Shown here piece by piece: positions 24,685-33,905 of a DNA stretch of 64,000 bases. Source of the DNA: Hymenobacter aquaticus. Its GTDB lineage: Bacteria; Bacteroidota; Bacteroidia; Cytophagales; Hymenobacteraceae. Position 1 is the first letter of the stretch. Each line of letters starts with the position of its first letter. The stretch spans positions 1,612,001-1,676,000 of the forward strand of contig NZ_SRLC01000002.1 of the NCBI RefSeq assembly GCF_004765605.1, in the 5' to 3' direction. A program made the translations under genes and the position numbers. Below the pieces are notes generated by a model. The model was given only the letters and a program-made list of their open reading frames with translations. It searched no databases and had not been told where the DNA came from.

Positions 24685-26598
24685 ATGCTTGCTCTCAGCT
24701 CTCCGCCCGTCCTGGCCGTCACCATCCACCCCGATTCGGAAGTTGCCTCCGCCGCCGTGGCCCGCACCATCGCCGAGCTGATCCGGCAGCGGCAGGCCGA
24801 GGGCCGCCCGGCCGTACTGGGGCTGGCCACGGGCTCCTCACCGACGCGGGTGTACGAGGAGCTGGTGCGCCTGCACCGGGAGGAGGGACTGAGCTTCCGC
24901 AACGTCGTCAGCTTCAACCTCGACGAGTATTACCCCATGCCGCCCGACTCGCTGCAGAGCTACGTGCGCTTCATGCGCGAGTACCTGTTCGACCACGTCG
25001 ACATCCAACCCGAAAACGTGCACATCCCCGACGGAACCCTGCCCCAGGAGCAGGTCGCCGAGTTTTGCCGCCAGTACGAAGCCCGGATTCAGGCCGTCGG
25101 CGGCATCGACTTGCAGCTGCTGGGCATCGGGCGCACCGGCCACATCGGCTTCAACGAGCCCGGCTCGGGGCCCCAGTCGCGCACCCGCCTCATCACGCTC
25201 GACCACATCACCCGCACCGACGCGGCCGCCGACTTCTACGGGGAGGAAAACGTGCCCCGCCGGGCCCTGACGATGGGCGTGGGCACCATTCTCGAAGCCC
25301 GCCGCATTGTACTGCTGGCCTGGGGCGAAGGCAAGGCCGCCGTGATAAAGCGCATGGTGGAAGGGGAGCCCAGCGACTCGGTGCCGGCCACCTACCTGCA
25401 GCAGCACCCCCGCGTGGACGTGGTGCTCGACGAAGCCGCCGGGGCCGAGCTGACGGAGCGCAAAACGCCCTGGCTGGCCGGCGTGCCCTGCCACTGGCCC
25501 GATGAGGCCCTGGTGCGCAAGGCCGTGACCTGGCTGGCCCGCCGCCTCGAAAAGCCCATCCTCAAGCTCACCGACGAAGACTACAACGAAAACGGCCTCT
25601 CGGAGCTGCTGGCCGAGTCGGGGCGGGCTTACAGCATCAACATTCGGGTGTTCAACCAGCTCCAGCACACCATCACGGGCTGGCCCGGCGGCAAGCCCGA
25701 CGCCGACGACACCCACCGCCCCGAGCGGGCCGCGCCGTTTCCCAAGCGCGTGCTCATCTTCTCACCCCACCCCGACGACGACGTTATCAGCATGGGCGGC
25801 ACGTTGCTGCGCCTGGTTGAGCAGGGCCACGAGGTGCACGTGGCCTACCAGACCTCGGGCAACATTGCCGTGTTCGACGACGAGACTTTGCGCTTCGCCG
25901 AGTTCGTGGCCGACTATGACGCGGCCTTCCGCCTGGACGAGCAGCCGGCCGAAAACCTCTACCACCGCGTGGCCGATTTCCTCAAGAACAAAGCTCCCGG
26001 CCAGGTCGACTCGCCCGAGGTGCAGCAGATCAAGGGCCTGATCCGGCGGGGCGAGGCCAAGGCCGCCTGCCGCTACGCCGGCATCCCCGACGACCGCGCC
26101 CACTTCATGGACCTGCCGTTTTACGAAACCGGCCGGGTGCGCAAAAAGCCCATTGGCGAGGAAGACATTCGCCTCACGATGGAATTGCTCCACCAGATCC
26201 GGCCCCAGCAGATTTACGCGGCCGGCGACCTGAGCGACCCGCACGGCACCCACCGCGTGTGCCTGGCCGCCATCTTCGAGGCCGTGCGGCGGCTGAAGGC
26301 CGCGGGCACCGACTGGCTGCCCGACTGCTGGGTGTGGCTCTACCGCGGGGCCTGGCAGGAGTGGGACATCGACCAGATTGAAATGGCCGTGCCCCTGAGC
26401 CCCGACGAGCTGACGCGCAAGCGCCGGGCCATCTTCAAGCACCAGTCGCAGAAGGACCGGCCGCTGTTTCCCGGCGCCGACCAGCGCGAGTTCTGGCAGC
26501 GCAGCGAGGCCCGCAACCGCACCACGGCCAAAATCTACGACCAGCTGGGCCTGGCCGAGTACGAGGGCATCGAAGCTTTCGTGCGCTGGGTATTCTGA
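24685..26598 (+). CDS. nagB: Glucosamine-6-phosphate deaminase fused to LmbE/PIG-L domain
   Basis: 637 residues from ATG 24685. Residues 1-290 are a NagB/RpiA-fold deaminase: LGLATGSSP (46-53), SFNLDEYY with catalytic Asp80, and GIGRTGHIGFNEPG (147-160). Residues 354-637 are a LmbE/PIG-L-type domain with the zinc motif SPHPDDDV (HPDDD 362-366) and GDLSDPHGTHR, which typically removes N-acetyl groups from amino sugars. The two-domain architecture is known in Bacteroidota. The deaminase turns glucosamine-6-phosphate into fructose-6-phosphate plus ammonia. Lying between two SusCD systems, it points to growth on an amino-sugar polymer. Whether the C-terminal domain deacetylates N-acetylglucosamine-6-phosphate is untested here. 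Confidence 0.93.
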   Translation: MLALSSPPVLAVTIHPDSEVASAAVARTIAELIRQRQAEGRPAVLGLATGSSPTRVYEELVRLHREEGLSFRNVVSFNLDEYYPMPPDSLQSYVRFMREYLFDHVDIQPENVHIPDGTLPQEQVAEFCRQYEARIQAVGGIDLQLLGIGRTGHIGFNEPGSGPQSRTRLITLDHITRTDAAADFYGEENVPRRALTMGVGTILEARRIVLLAWGEGKAAVIKRMVEGEPSDSVPATYLQQHPRVDVVLDEAAGAELTERKTPWLAGVPCHWPDEALVRKAVTWLARRLEKPILKLTDEDYNENGLSELLAESGRAYSINIRVFNQLQHTITGWPGGKPDADDTHRPERAAPFPKRVLIFSPHPDDDVISMGGTLLRLVEQGHEVHVAYQTSGNIAVFDDETLRFAEFVADYDAAFRLDEQPAENLYHRVADFLKNKAPGQVDSPEVQQIKGLIRRGEAKAACRYAGIPDDRAHFMDLPFYETGRVRKKPIGEEDIRLTMELLHQIRPQQIYAAGDLSDPHGTHRVCLAAIFEAVRRLKAAGTDWLPDCWVWLYRGAWQEWDIDQIEMAVPLSPDELTRKRRAIFKHQSQKDRPLFPGADQREFWQRSEARNRTTAKIYDQLGLAEYEGIEAFVRWVF

Positions 26599-26974
26599 AG
26601 CGGCGGCCAGCGGCCGGAAGAGAAGCGGAACCAGCAGGAATTGCCAGGCCAGGCTAAGCCGTGGCCGGAGTGAGCGTGCCCGTAGGGTGGGCGGTGACGA
26701 GGTGGTGGTTATTAATATAGTACAATTATTATATACTATCTAATCAGGTTTTTGTAGCCGATTATCCGGGTGTGGGCGGGTAGGAGAGTGAGTGATTACT
26801 CAGTGGGGAAGCTGGGCGGGGCTATTTGGCATCGTTCCCGATAACGATTGCATAAAATTATCCGGGCAGATTCTGCCGTTTCTTCCTGAATACCGCAACC
26901 TTATGAAAAGGCAATCCACCGGTATCGGGTTGGCGGTAAATCGGCAATCAACCTTCCATCATAATTCCCACCTC
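26599..26974. other. Upstream region of the second SusC gene
   Basis: An AT-rich block at about 26707-26745 (TAGTACAATTATTATATACT) is a probable promoter area. GATAACGATTGCAT near 26840 looks like an imperfect operator. Open frame extends upstream of the chosen SusC start, but these bases look regulatory rather than coding. Confidence 0.4.
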
Positions 26975-29941
26975 ATGAAAAACTGGTTACTACTACTTGT
27001 GCTGCTACTCGGGCTGGCCGCGCACGCCAGCGCCCAGCAGGCCCGCCAGCTGACGGGCCAGGTGCTCGACGACGCCACCGGGCAGGGGCTGCCGGGCGTG
27101 ACGGTCGTGGTCCGGAACACCACCATCGGGGCCAGCACCGACGCCGACGGCAACTTTACGCTGAGTTTGCCGGCCGGCACCGAGCCCACGCTCGTGTTCA
27201 GCTACGTGGGCTACCTGGCCAGCACCGTCGCGGCGGCCGACAACGGTGGCGCGGTGAAGGTGCGCCTCAAAACCGACCAGAAGGCCCTGGATGAAGTCGT
27301 AGTCATCGGTTACGGCGAAGTGAAGAAGAGCGACGTGACCGGCTCCATCGTGTCGGTGAAGGAGGAGGATTTGAAGAAGATTCCGGCCGCTAACGTGATG
27401 GAAACTTTGCAGGGCCGCCTGCCCGGCGTGGATATTACCAGCGCCGGGGGCTCGGCCGGGGCCGCCGTCAACATTACCGTGCGCGGCAACCGCTCGATTC
27501 TGGCCAGCAACGGCCCGCTCTTTATCGTGGATGGGGTGCAGTACAACTCTATTCAGGACATCAACCCCAACGATATTCAGAACATGGAAGTGCTGAAAGA
27601 CGCGGCTTCCACGGCTATTTACGGGGCCCGGGGCGCCAACGGCGTTATTATCGTGACCACCAAGAAAGGCGCGGCCGGCAAAACCCGCGTGACGCTGAAC
27701 TCCTACTACGGCCGCACCGACGTGGCCTTTTACCCCAAGGTGAACAACGGAGCCGAGTACGTGGCCCAGAAGCGCGAGGCCAACCGCACCACGGGCAACT
27801 GGACCAGCCCCACCGACGACTCGAAGATCTTTACCCCGCTGGAGCTGCAGGCCATTGCCAACGGCACGTCTACCAACTGGGCCGACCTGCTGCTGCGCAA
27901 CGGCGTGCAGCAGGAGCACCAGATCGGCATTGCGGGCGGCTCGGAGAAAACCAAGTTCTACCTCTCGGCCGACTATTACAACGAGCAGGGCCTGTTCCGC
28001 AACGACCAGCTGAACCGCTACTCGTTCCGGGCCAACATCGACCAGGCCATCAACGACAAGGTGCGGGTGGGCTTGCAAAACCAGCTGACCTATTATAACC
28101 TCGACGCCCGCCGCGACCCGACCAACCTGGCCAACAAAATCAACCCGCTGTTCACGCCCTACGACGCCAACGGGGGCTTCGTGAACTACCCCAACAACGC
28201 GGCGTTTCTGAACCCGCTGGCCGACGAGCAGGCGAATGCCTACGCCAACAACACGCGCCGCACCCGCACCTTCTCGACGGCTTACGTGAGCTACCAGATT
28301 CTGCCCAGTCTGAACCTGCGCTCCAACCTGGGCCTTACGCTCTCGAATGAGCGCAGCGGCATCTACCAGGGCCAGTACTCCATCGACCGGAACGGGCAGG
28401 TCAACCAGGCTTCCTACGGCACGGGCTTCGAAACCAACTGGAGCTGGGAAAACATCCTGAACTACAACAAAACCCTCGGCGACCATTCCCTCAACGTCAC
28501 CGGCGTCACGTCGCTGCTCACCTTCAACCTGGAAAACTCGGTGGCCCAGGGCCGCGGCATTCCGGTGCCCTACCAGCAATACTACGCCCTGGCCAACTCT
28601 GCCCAGCCCGTGCAGCCCTACACCAACCTGACGCGCAGCAAGCTGCTCTCCCTGACAGGGCGCGTGCAGTACGGTTACAAGAGCCGCTACCTGCTCACGC
28701 TGACGGCCCGCGAAGACGCCTCCTCCAAGCTCTACACCGGCAACAAGGCCGCGTTTTTCCCCTCGGCCGCCGTGGCCTGGCGCATCGTGGATGAGAACTT
28801 CATGAAAGGCGTAACGCCCGTGACCGACCTGAAGCTGCGCGTGAGCTACGGCCGGGCCGGCAACTACGACGTGGCCCCGTACTCGTCGCAGAGCCTGCTC
28901 ACCCGCATTCCCTTCAGCTTCGGCGAAGTCAGCGCCGCCGGCTACGGCTTCGACAAACGCGTGGGCAACACCAACCTGGACTGGGAAATATCCTGGACTA
29001 AGAACGTTGGCCTCGATTTCGGCCTGATCCGCAACCGCCTCACCGGCTCCATCGACGTGTACGAAACCCTGACCAGCGACCTGCTGCTCGACAATAATCT
29101 GCCTTCTACCACGGGCCGCGGCAACATCATCGAGAACATTGGGGGCACCCGCAACCGTGGCGTGGAAGTGGGCGTGAATGCGCTGGCCGTCGAAACCCCG
29201 GATTTCCGCTGGAACGTGGGGGCTACCTGGTTCAAAAACCAGGAGCGCATCCTGGAACTGGGCGGGGCCGATGACTTGCTCAACAACCGTTTCGTGGGCT
29301 ACCCCGTGCGCGTGTTCTACGACTACGAGAAAATCGGCATCTGGCAGGCTAATGAGGTCGATGCGGCCAAGGCCTTCGGCCAGAAGCCGGGGCAGATCAA
29401 GGTGAAGGACCAGAACGGGGACGGCAAGATTACGGCCGCCGCCGACCGGGTGGTGCTGGGCACGGCCGTGCCCAAGTGGAGCGGCAGCTTCAACAGCGAC
29501 TTTGCCTACAAGGGCATCGACCTCTCGTTCCAGGTCTTCGCCCGCATCGGCCAGATGATCAACTACGAGTACGCCCAGATCTTCGACCCCCAGGGCATCG
29601 AAAACAGCGGCGTGCACAACTACTGGACCCCCGAAAACCCCAGCAACGACTACCCCCGGCCCGACGCGTCGCTGTCGAAGTCGACGATGCAGAACAGCCT
29701 CTACGGCACCACGCTGCAATACCGGGACGGCTCGTTTGCCAAGCTGCGCGGCGTGACGCTGGGCTACAACCTGCCCAAGGGCCTGCTGGAGAAAATCGGC
29801 GTGGGCACGGCCCGCATCTACGTGCAGGGCAAAAACCTGGTCACCGTCAGCAAGATTGACAACTACGACCCCGAGCGGGGCGGCCCCATCACCACGCCCA
29901 TCCCACGGGTGGTGCTGGCCGGTATCAACCTGGGCTTTTAG
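26975..29941 (+). CDS. SusC/RagA TonB-dependent outer-membrane transporter
   Basis: ATG 26975 (MKNWLLLLVLLLGLAAHASAQ) supplies a clean signal peptide; 988 residues. It has the carboxypeptidase-like extension (LTGQVLDDATGQGLPGVTVVV), a TonB-box-like segment (LDEVVVIGYGEVKKSDVTGS), the plug domain (GRLPGVDITSAGGSAGAAVNI, LFIVDGVQYNSI, MEVLKDAASTAIYGARGANG) and a beta-barrel ending VLAGINLGF. It pairs with the SusD gene 148 bp downstream. Its plug is of the classical RagA type, unlike the divergent first copy, so the two systems probably handle different ligands. Confidence 0.95.
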   Translation: MKNWLLLLVLLLGLAAHASAQQARQLTGQVLDDATGQGLPGVTVVVRNTTIGASTDADGNFTLSLPAGTEPTLVFSYVGYLASTVAAADNGGAVKVRLKTDQKALDEVVVIGYGEVKKSDVTGSIVSVKEEDLKKIPAANVMETLQGRLPGVDITSAGGSAGAAVNITVRGNRSILASNGPLFIVDGVQYNSIQDINPNDIQNMEVLKDAASTAIYGARGANGVIIVTTKKGAAGKTRVTLNSYYGRTDVAFYPKVNNGAEYVAQKREANRTTGNWTSPTDDSKIFTPLELQAIANGTSTNWADLLLRNGVQQEHQIGIAGGSEKTKFYLSADYYNEQGLFRNDQLNRYSFRANIDQAINDKVRVGLQNQLTYYNLDARRDPTNLANKINPLFTPYDANGGFVNYPNNAAFLNPLADEQANAYANNTRRTRTFSTAYVSYQILPSLNLRSNLGLTLSNERSGIYQGQYSIDRNGQVNQASYGTGFETNWSWENILNYNKTLGDHSLNVTGVTSLLTFNLENSVAQGRGIPVPYQQYYALANSAQPVQPYTNLTRSKLLSLTGRVQYGYKSRYLLTLTAREDASSKLYTGNKAAFFPSAAVAWRIVDENFMKGVTPVTDLKLRVSYGRAGNYDVAPYSSQSLLTRIPFSFGEVSAAGYGFDKRVGNTNLDWEISWTKNVGLDFGLIRNRLTGSIDVYETLTSDLLLDNNLPSTTGRGNIIENIGGTRNRGVEVGVNALAVETPDFRWNVGATWFKNQERILELGGADDLLNNRFVGYPVRVFYDYEKIGIWQANEVDAAKAFGQKPGQIKVKDQNGDGKITAAADRVVLGTAVPKWSGSFNSDFAYKGIDLSFQVFARIGQMINYEYAQIFDPQGIENSGVHNYWTPENPSNDYPRPDASLSKSTMQNSLYGTTLQYRDGSFAKLRGVTLGYNLPKGLLEKIGVGTARIYVQGKNLVTVSKIDNYDPERGGPITTPIPRVVLAGINLGF

Positions 29942-30089
29942 TTGATTGATGATTGATGATAGTTGATTGTTAATGACTTATTGCAGCAGCTTGGGCTTAC
30001 GGGTACCAGGACGTCGCCAAGTCAATAATTATCAATCAACAATCACCCCAACCAATCAACAATTAACAATCAACACCCAATCAACTCCC
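29942..30089. repeat. Inverted-repeat spacer between SusC and SusD
   Basis: The 148-bp spacer is built from TTGATTG / CAATCAA words. GTTGATTGTTAATGACTT near 29962 can pair imperfectly with AAGTCAATAATTATCAATCA near 30018. An mRNA stem-loop here could set the SusC:SusD ratio; that is inference. Confidence 0.5.
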
Positions 30090-31757
30090 ATGAAATTCTC
30101 GAAGAAGATATATAGCCTGCTGGTCGCCAGTGCCTTGGTTGGCCTGACGAGCTCCTGCGAAAAGCAGCTGGAAGAGTACAACCCCTCGGGCCTCACGCCC
30201 GACGCCGTCTACACCACCCCGGCCGGGTTCGACAACCTGGTGAATGCCGCCTACTCCTACACCCGCTGGTGGTACGGCAAGGAAGACGGCTACAGCATGT
30301 CGGAAATGGGCACCGACCTGTGGCTGCGCGGGGCCGGCGACGTGAACCCCGACCTGACCGACTACACCACCCTGCAGTCCAGCTCCCGGGCCGTGGAGTC
30401 GCTGTGGAGCAAGCTCTACATCGGCATCAACGTCTGCAACGCCGGCATTGCGCGGGTGGGGCAGTCGGGCATGAGCGACGCGCTGAAGAAAACCCGGGAA
30501 GGCGAGCTGCGCTTCCTGCGGGCCTTTTATTACTGGCACATCGTGGAAAGCTGGGGCAGCGTGCACTTCACCACCGAGGAAACCCTGGGCGCCGTGAAAA
30601 CGGCCAACCGCACGCCGGTCGATGTGTTCTACAAGCAGATCTTCGATGATCTGGCCGTGGCCGTGGCCAACCTGCCCAACGCGCCCCTGGTAGCCACCGA
30701 GTACGGCCGCGTGACCAAGCCGGCCGCCGAGGCCTTTCTGGCCAAGATGTACCTGACCCGCGGCGACAACCAGAAGGCCGCCGAGCTGGCCCAGAAAGTA
30801 ATTTCGAGCTACGGCTTCAGTCTGCAGCCCAGCTACGCCAGCCTGTGGAACATGAGCAACCTGGAAAACAAGGAAATCGTGTGGGCCGTGAACTACTCCC
30901 GCGACCTGACCCTGAACGACCGGGTGGATACCAACCTGTATCCCGACGGCCACTCGCGCGGCGGCAACAACGGCCACCTGATGTGGATGATGAAGTACGA
31001 CGACCAGCCCGGCATGACCCGCGACATTGCCAACGGCCGGCCGTTCAACCGCTTCATGCCCACCAAGTTTCTGCTCAGCCTGTTCGACGAAACCAAGGAC
31101 TCGCGCTACGCTGCCTCCTTCCGCACGGTGTGGCTGGCCAACACGGCCGTGACGACCGGCACCAAGCCCCTGGCCGTGGGCGACACGGCTATTCTGGCCA
31201 CCAAGAAAGTGGTGTCGACGGCGGTGCGGAATACCAAAAAGTACCGCGTCTACGACGTCAACGACATTTATAACACCAACGGCACCGGCAAAAACCGCCT
31301 GCAGTACGTGTGCCTGCGCAAGTTCGACGACCCGACCCGGCCTACCATTCAGGAAGAGCAAAGCAGCCGCGACGCCTACGTTATCCGCCTGGCCGACGTG
31401 TATTTGATGGCCGCCGAAGCCAACTTCAACCTGGGCAAGACCGACGACGCCGTCAAGCAGATCAACGCGGTGCGGGAGCGGGCCGCCCTGCCCGGCAAAG
31501 TGGCCGACATGCGCATCACGGCCGCCGACCTGAGCCTGGACTTTATCCTGGACGAGCGGGCCCGGGAGCTGGCCGGCGAGCAGCTGCGCTGGTTTGACCT
31601 GAAACGCACCAACAAGCTCGTCGAGCGGGTCAGAAAGAACAACCCCGAAGCCGGCGCCAGCATTCAGGACTACCACAAGGTGCGGCCCATTCCGCAGCGC
31701 CAGCTCGACGCCGTCACCAACAAAACCGAGTTCATCCAGAACCCGACTTACCGGTAA
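30090..31757 (+). CDS. SusD/RagB-family outer-membrane lipoprotein
   Basis: ATG 30090 gives a lipoprotein signal (LVGLTSSC) and 555 residues. It shows canonical SusD features: LEEYNPSGLTPDAVYTTPAG near the N-terminus, LRFLRAFYYWHIVESWG, TKPAAEAFLAKMYLTRGD (TPR-like), YVIRLADVYLMAAEANFNLG, and ERARELAGEQLRWFDLKRTN near the C-terminus. It partners the preceding SusC in substrate capture on the cell surface and is followed by a strong terminator, so this system is a two-gene unit. Confidence 0.95.
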   Translation: MKFSKKIYSLLVASALVGLTSSCEKQLEEYNPSGLTPDAVYTTPAGFDNLVNAAYSYTRWWYGKEDGYSMSEMGTDLWLRGAGDVNPDLTDYTTLQSSSRAVESLWSKLYIGINVCNAGIARVGQSGMSDALKKTREGELRFLRAFYYWHIVESWGSVHFTTEETLGAVKTANRTPVDVFYKQIFDDLAVAVANLPNAPLVATEYGRVTKPAAEAFLAKMYLTRGDNQKAAELAQKVISSYGFSLQPSYASLWNMSNLENKEIVWAVNYSRDLTLNDRVDTNLYPDGHSRGGNNGHLMWMMKYDDQPGMTRDIANGRPFNRFMPTKFLLSLFDETKDSRYAASFRTVWLANTAVTTGTKPLAVGDTAILATKKVVSTAVRNTKKYRVYDVNDIYNTNGTGKNRLQYVCLRKFDDPTRPTIQEEQSSRDAYVIRLADVYLMAAEANFNLGKTDDAVKQINAVRERAALPGKVADMRITAADLSLDFILDERARELAGEQLRWFDLKRTNKLVERVRKNNPEAGASIQDYHKVRPIPQRQLDAVTNKTEFIQNPTYR

Positions 31758-31780
31758 GAGAAGTAGTACGCCTAGTTAAA

Positions 31781-31812
31781 AAAGGCCCGCCCGGATTACC
31801 GGGCGGGCCTTT
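31781..31812 (+). terminator. Terminator of the second SusCD operon
   Basis: AAAGGCCCGCCCGG (31781-31794) pairs perfectly with CCGGGCGGGCCTTT (31799-31812) around a 4-nt loop. Confidence 0.9.
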
Positions 31813-31831
31813 GCTGTTTAAATTATTGCCC

Positions 31832-31910
31832 GTCATGCAGAGCGAAGTCGAGGAATCTCGCGGGCCGACGTTACGCCTCACCCCAACCCCTCTCCGGAAG
31901 AGAGAGGCTT
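31832..31910. repeat. Solo copies of palindromic repeat families B and C
   Basis: GTCATGCAGAGCG...GAATCTCGCGGGC (31832-31865) resembles one arm of the 46560-46654 palindrome. CTCACCCCAACCCCTCTCC near 31877 resembles the arm of the 38194-38395 palindrome. An imperfect 8-bp tandem repeat (ATTCACTC) follows at about 31983-32013, up to the end of the Fur gene. Confidence 0.6.
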
Positions 31911-32016
31911 AGAGTAGTTTGGCGGGAGAGCTACTTGGATAGTAGGGTCAGATAAAGCATGACGTTCCTGTTATGCTGGCTACTTCACTCATTCACTCAT
32001 TCACTCATTCACCACT

Positions 32017-32445
32017 TCACCGCTCGTGGCACTGCTCGCACACGCCCGACATGAGGTAGTCGCGGTGGGTGGCCTGGAAGCCGCCGGGGAGCTGCACGGC
32101 CGGAATAGCCACCTGGTTGAGGCAGTAGGTATGCTGGCACACCGAGCATTTGAAGTGTACGTGGTCGTCGGCGTGGGCCTGCTCGGTGCAGGTGGCCGCG
32201 CAGGCCGCAAACCGGATAACGTCGGAGCTGTCGAGCACGCGGTGAATGACGCCTTTCTGCTCGAAGGTGCGCAGGGTGCGGTAGAGTGTAATCCGGTCGG
32301 TGTCGGCGTCCAGGGCCTGCTCGATATCGTGGCTGGACAAGGCAAACGACTTGCTGAACAGCACGGCCAGCACGGCCCGCCGCATGGGCGTTTGGCGCAG
32401 GCCGTGGCGGGCAAGAGTCAGCGAAATGTGGTCGGGAGTGGCCAT
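32017..32445 (-). CDS. Fur-family transcriptional regulator
   Basis: 142 residues from ATG 32445; longer upstream frames overlap the opposite-strand acyltransferase gene. A winged-helix N-terminal domain (LRQTPMRRAVLAVLF, ALSSHDIEQALDADTDRITLYRTLRTFEQKGVIHRV) is followed by a metal-binding domain with HVHFKCSVCQHTYC and SGVCEQCHER, giving two CxxC structural zinc motifs. It could sense iron, zinc or peroxide; the sequence does not decide. It has its own near-leaderless promoter. The BtuF/FecCD importer in the window is a possible but unproven target. Confidence 0.92.
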   Translation of the reverse strand: MATPDHISLTLARHGLRQTPMRRAVLAVLFSKSFALSSHDIEQALDADTDRITLYRTLRTFEQKGVIHRVLDSSDVIRFAACAATCTEQAHADDHVHFKCSVCQHTYCLNQVAIPAVQLPGGFQATHRDYLMSGVCEQCHER

Positions 32446-32453
32446 GAGAATAC

Positions 32454-32461
32454 CAAAAGTA
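32454..32461 (-). promoter_or_regulatory. -7 box of the Fur-family gene
   Basis: The minus strand reads TACTTTTG, an exact TAnnTTTG match ending 8 nt before the ATG at 32445, implying a 5' leader of only a few nucleotides. Confidence 0.6.
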
Positions 32462-32601
32462 CGAGGTTGACACCGAAGCCCGGCCGGGTTGCCGGCAAAT
32501 GCCTGCCCTGGGGCTAACAAGTCAGCCGCCAAAAAGTGCGGGCCGCGCGCGACGCGGCAAATTTTGCCATCTTGAGCGGTGCTTATCTGACCCGCCTGCC
32601 C

Positions 32602-33768
32602 ATGCCTGCCTCTTCGCCCGCCGCTGCTTCCGTGAATAGCTCTGCCGCCCCGCCGCCGGCCGCGCGCCTGGTATCCCTGGACGTGTTCCGGGGCCTGACC
32701 GTCATGGCCATGCTGCTGGTGAATAACCCCGGCGACTGGGGCCACATCTACGCCCCGCTGGAGCACGCCGAGTGGAACGGCTGCACCCTGGCCGACCTGA
32801 TTTTTCCCTTCTTCCTGTTCATCGTGGGCGTTTCCATCGTGTATGCCCTCGATTCGGCCCGCTGCACCCAGCCGCACGGGCCGCTGCTGGGGCGCATTGC
32901 GCGGCGGGCGGCGGTGCTGTTTGGGCTGGGGTTGTTCGGCGCCCTGTTTCTGCAGTGGGACCTGGCCACGGTGCGGATTCCGGGCGTGCTGGCCCGCATC
33001 AGCCTGGTGTTTCTGGCCTGCGGGGTGCTGTTTCTCAAAACCACCTGGCGGCAGCAGCTCGGGGTGCTGGCCGCGTTGCTGATTGGCTACAACGTGCTGC
33101 TGCAGCTGGTGCCCGTGCCCGGCCTGGGGGCTGCCAGCCTGGAGCCCGAAACCAACCTGGGCGCCTGGCTCGACCGGCTGCTGCTGGGCGAGGCTCACCT
33201 CTGGAAAATCAGCAAAACCTGGGACCCGGAAGGGCTGCTGAGCACGTTGCCCGCCGTGGGCACCGGCGTGCTGGGCCTGCTGGCCGGGCAGCTGCTGCGC
33301 CTCAAAACCCTGGAGGCGGCTCCCAAGGTGGCCTGGCTGTTCGTGGCCTCGGGCGCGGCGCTGCTGCTGGGCCTGGTCTGGAGCAGCTGGCTGCCGCTCA
33401 ACAAAAGCCTCTGGACCAGCTCCTACGTGCTGTATACCGGCGGGCTGGCGGGCATGGGCCTGGCCACGCTCTACTGGCTCTGCGACGTGCAGGGCTTCCG
33501 GCGCGGCCTCACGCCCTTCCTCGTCTACGGCGTGAATGCCATTACCGTGTTCTTCTTGTCCGGCCTCATTGCCCGCGGGCTGAACAAGTGGCAGGTAGCC
33601 GGCCCCGGCGGCCCGGTCAGCATGAAGCAGTGGCTCTACGACGCGCTGTTCGTGTCCTGGCTGCCCGACCCGTACCTGGCCTCCCTGGCCGGGGGCGTGG
33701 CCTGCGTGCTGATCTGGCTGGGGGTGCTGTGGGCCATGTACCGGCGGCACATCATCATCAAAGTGTAG
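32602..33768 (+). CDS. HGSNAT/NagX-like membrane acyltransferase (DUF5009)
   Basis: 388 residues from ATG 32602. About ten membrane segments are visible. The N-terminal signature RLVSLDVFRGLTVMAMLLVNNPGDW and FPFFLFIVGVSIVYAL match the heparan-alpha-glucosaminide N-acetyltransferase / DUF5009 family. Eukaryotic members acetylate terminal glucosamine across the membrane using acetyl-CoA, and bacterial NagX relatives sit in N-acetylglucosamine utilisation loci. The nearby NagB-LmbE fusion and SusCD genes fit that role. It is divergent from the Fur-family gene. Substrate is inferred from family and context only. Confidence 0.85.
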   Translation: MPASSPAAASVNSSAAPPPAARLVSLDVFRGLTVMAMLLVNNPGDWGHIYAPLEHAEWNGCTLADLIFPFFLFIVGVSIVYALDSARCTQPHGPLLGRIARRAAVLFGLGLFGALFLQWDLATVRIPGVLARISLVFLACGVLFLKTTWRQQLGVLAALLIGYNVLLQLVPVPGLGAASLEPETNLGAWLDRLLLGEAHLWKISKTWDPEGLLSTLPAVGTGVLGLLAGQLLRLKTLEAAPKVAWLFVASGAALLLGLVWSSWLPLNKSLWTSSYVLYTGGLAGMGLATLYWLCDVQGFRRGLTPFLVYGVNAITVFFLSGLIARGLNKWQVAGPGGPVSMKQWLYDALFVSWLPDPYLASLAGGVACVLIWLGVLWAMYRRHIIIKV

Positions 33769-33837
33769 CGCCGCCCGGGCTGGGTACAACGTCTCGGGAC
33801 AAGCGTGTGCGGCAGTAGCCGGCTGGCGCGAGAAACG

Positions 33838-33875
33838 AATCCGCCCCCGACTGCGGGTGTAGTCGGGGGCGGATT
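33838..33875. terminator. Bidirectional terminator between NagX-like gene and msrA
   Basis: AATCCGCCCCCGACT (33838-33852) pairs perfectly with AGTCGGGGGCGGATT (33861-33875) between convergent genes. Confidence 0.85.
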
Positions 33876-33905
33876 TCGGGAGTGTGCCGTCAGTAGCCAA
33901 CGCCA

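Noticed and set aside
26830..26850. LacI-type operator (GATAACGATTGCAT) before the second SusC gene
   Set aside because: The palindrome is imperfect and single, and no LacI-family gene is in the window; kept only as a remark in the intergenic entry.
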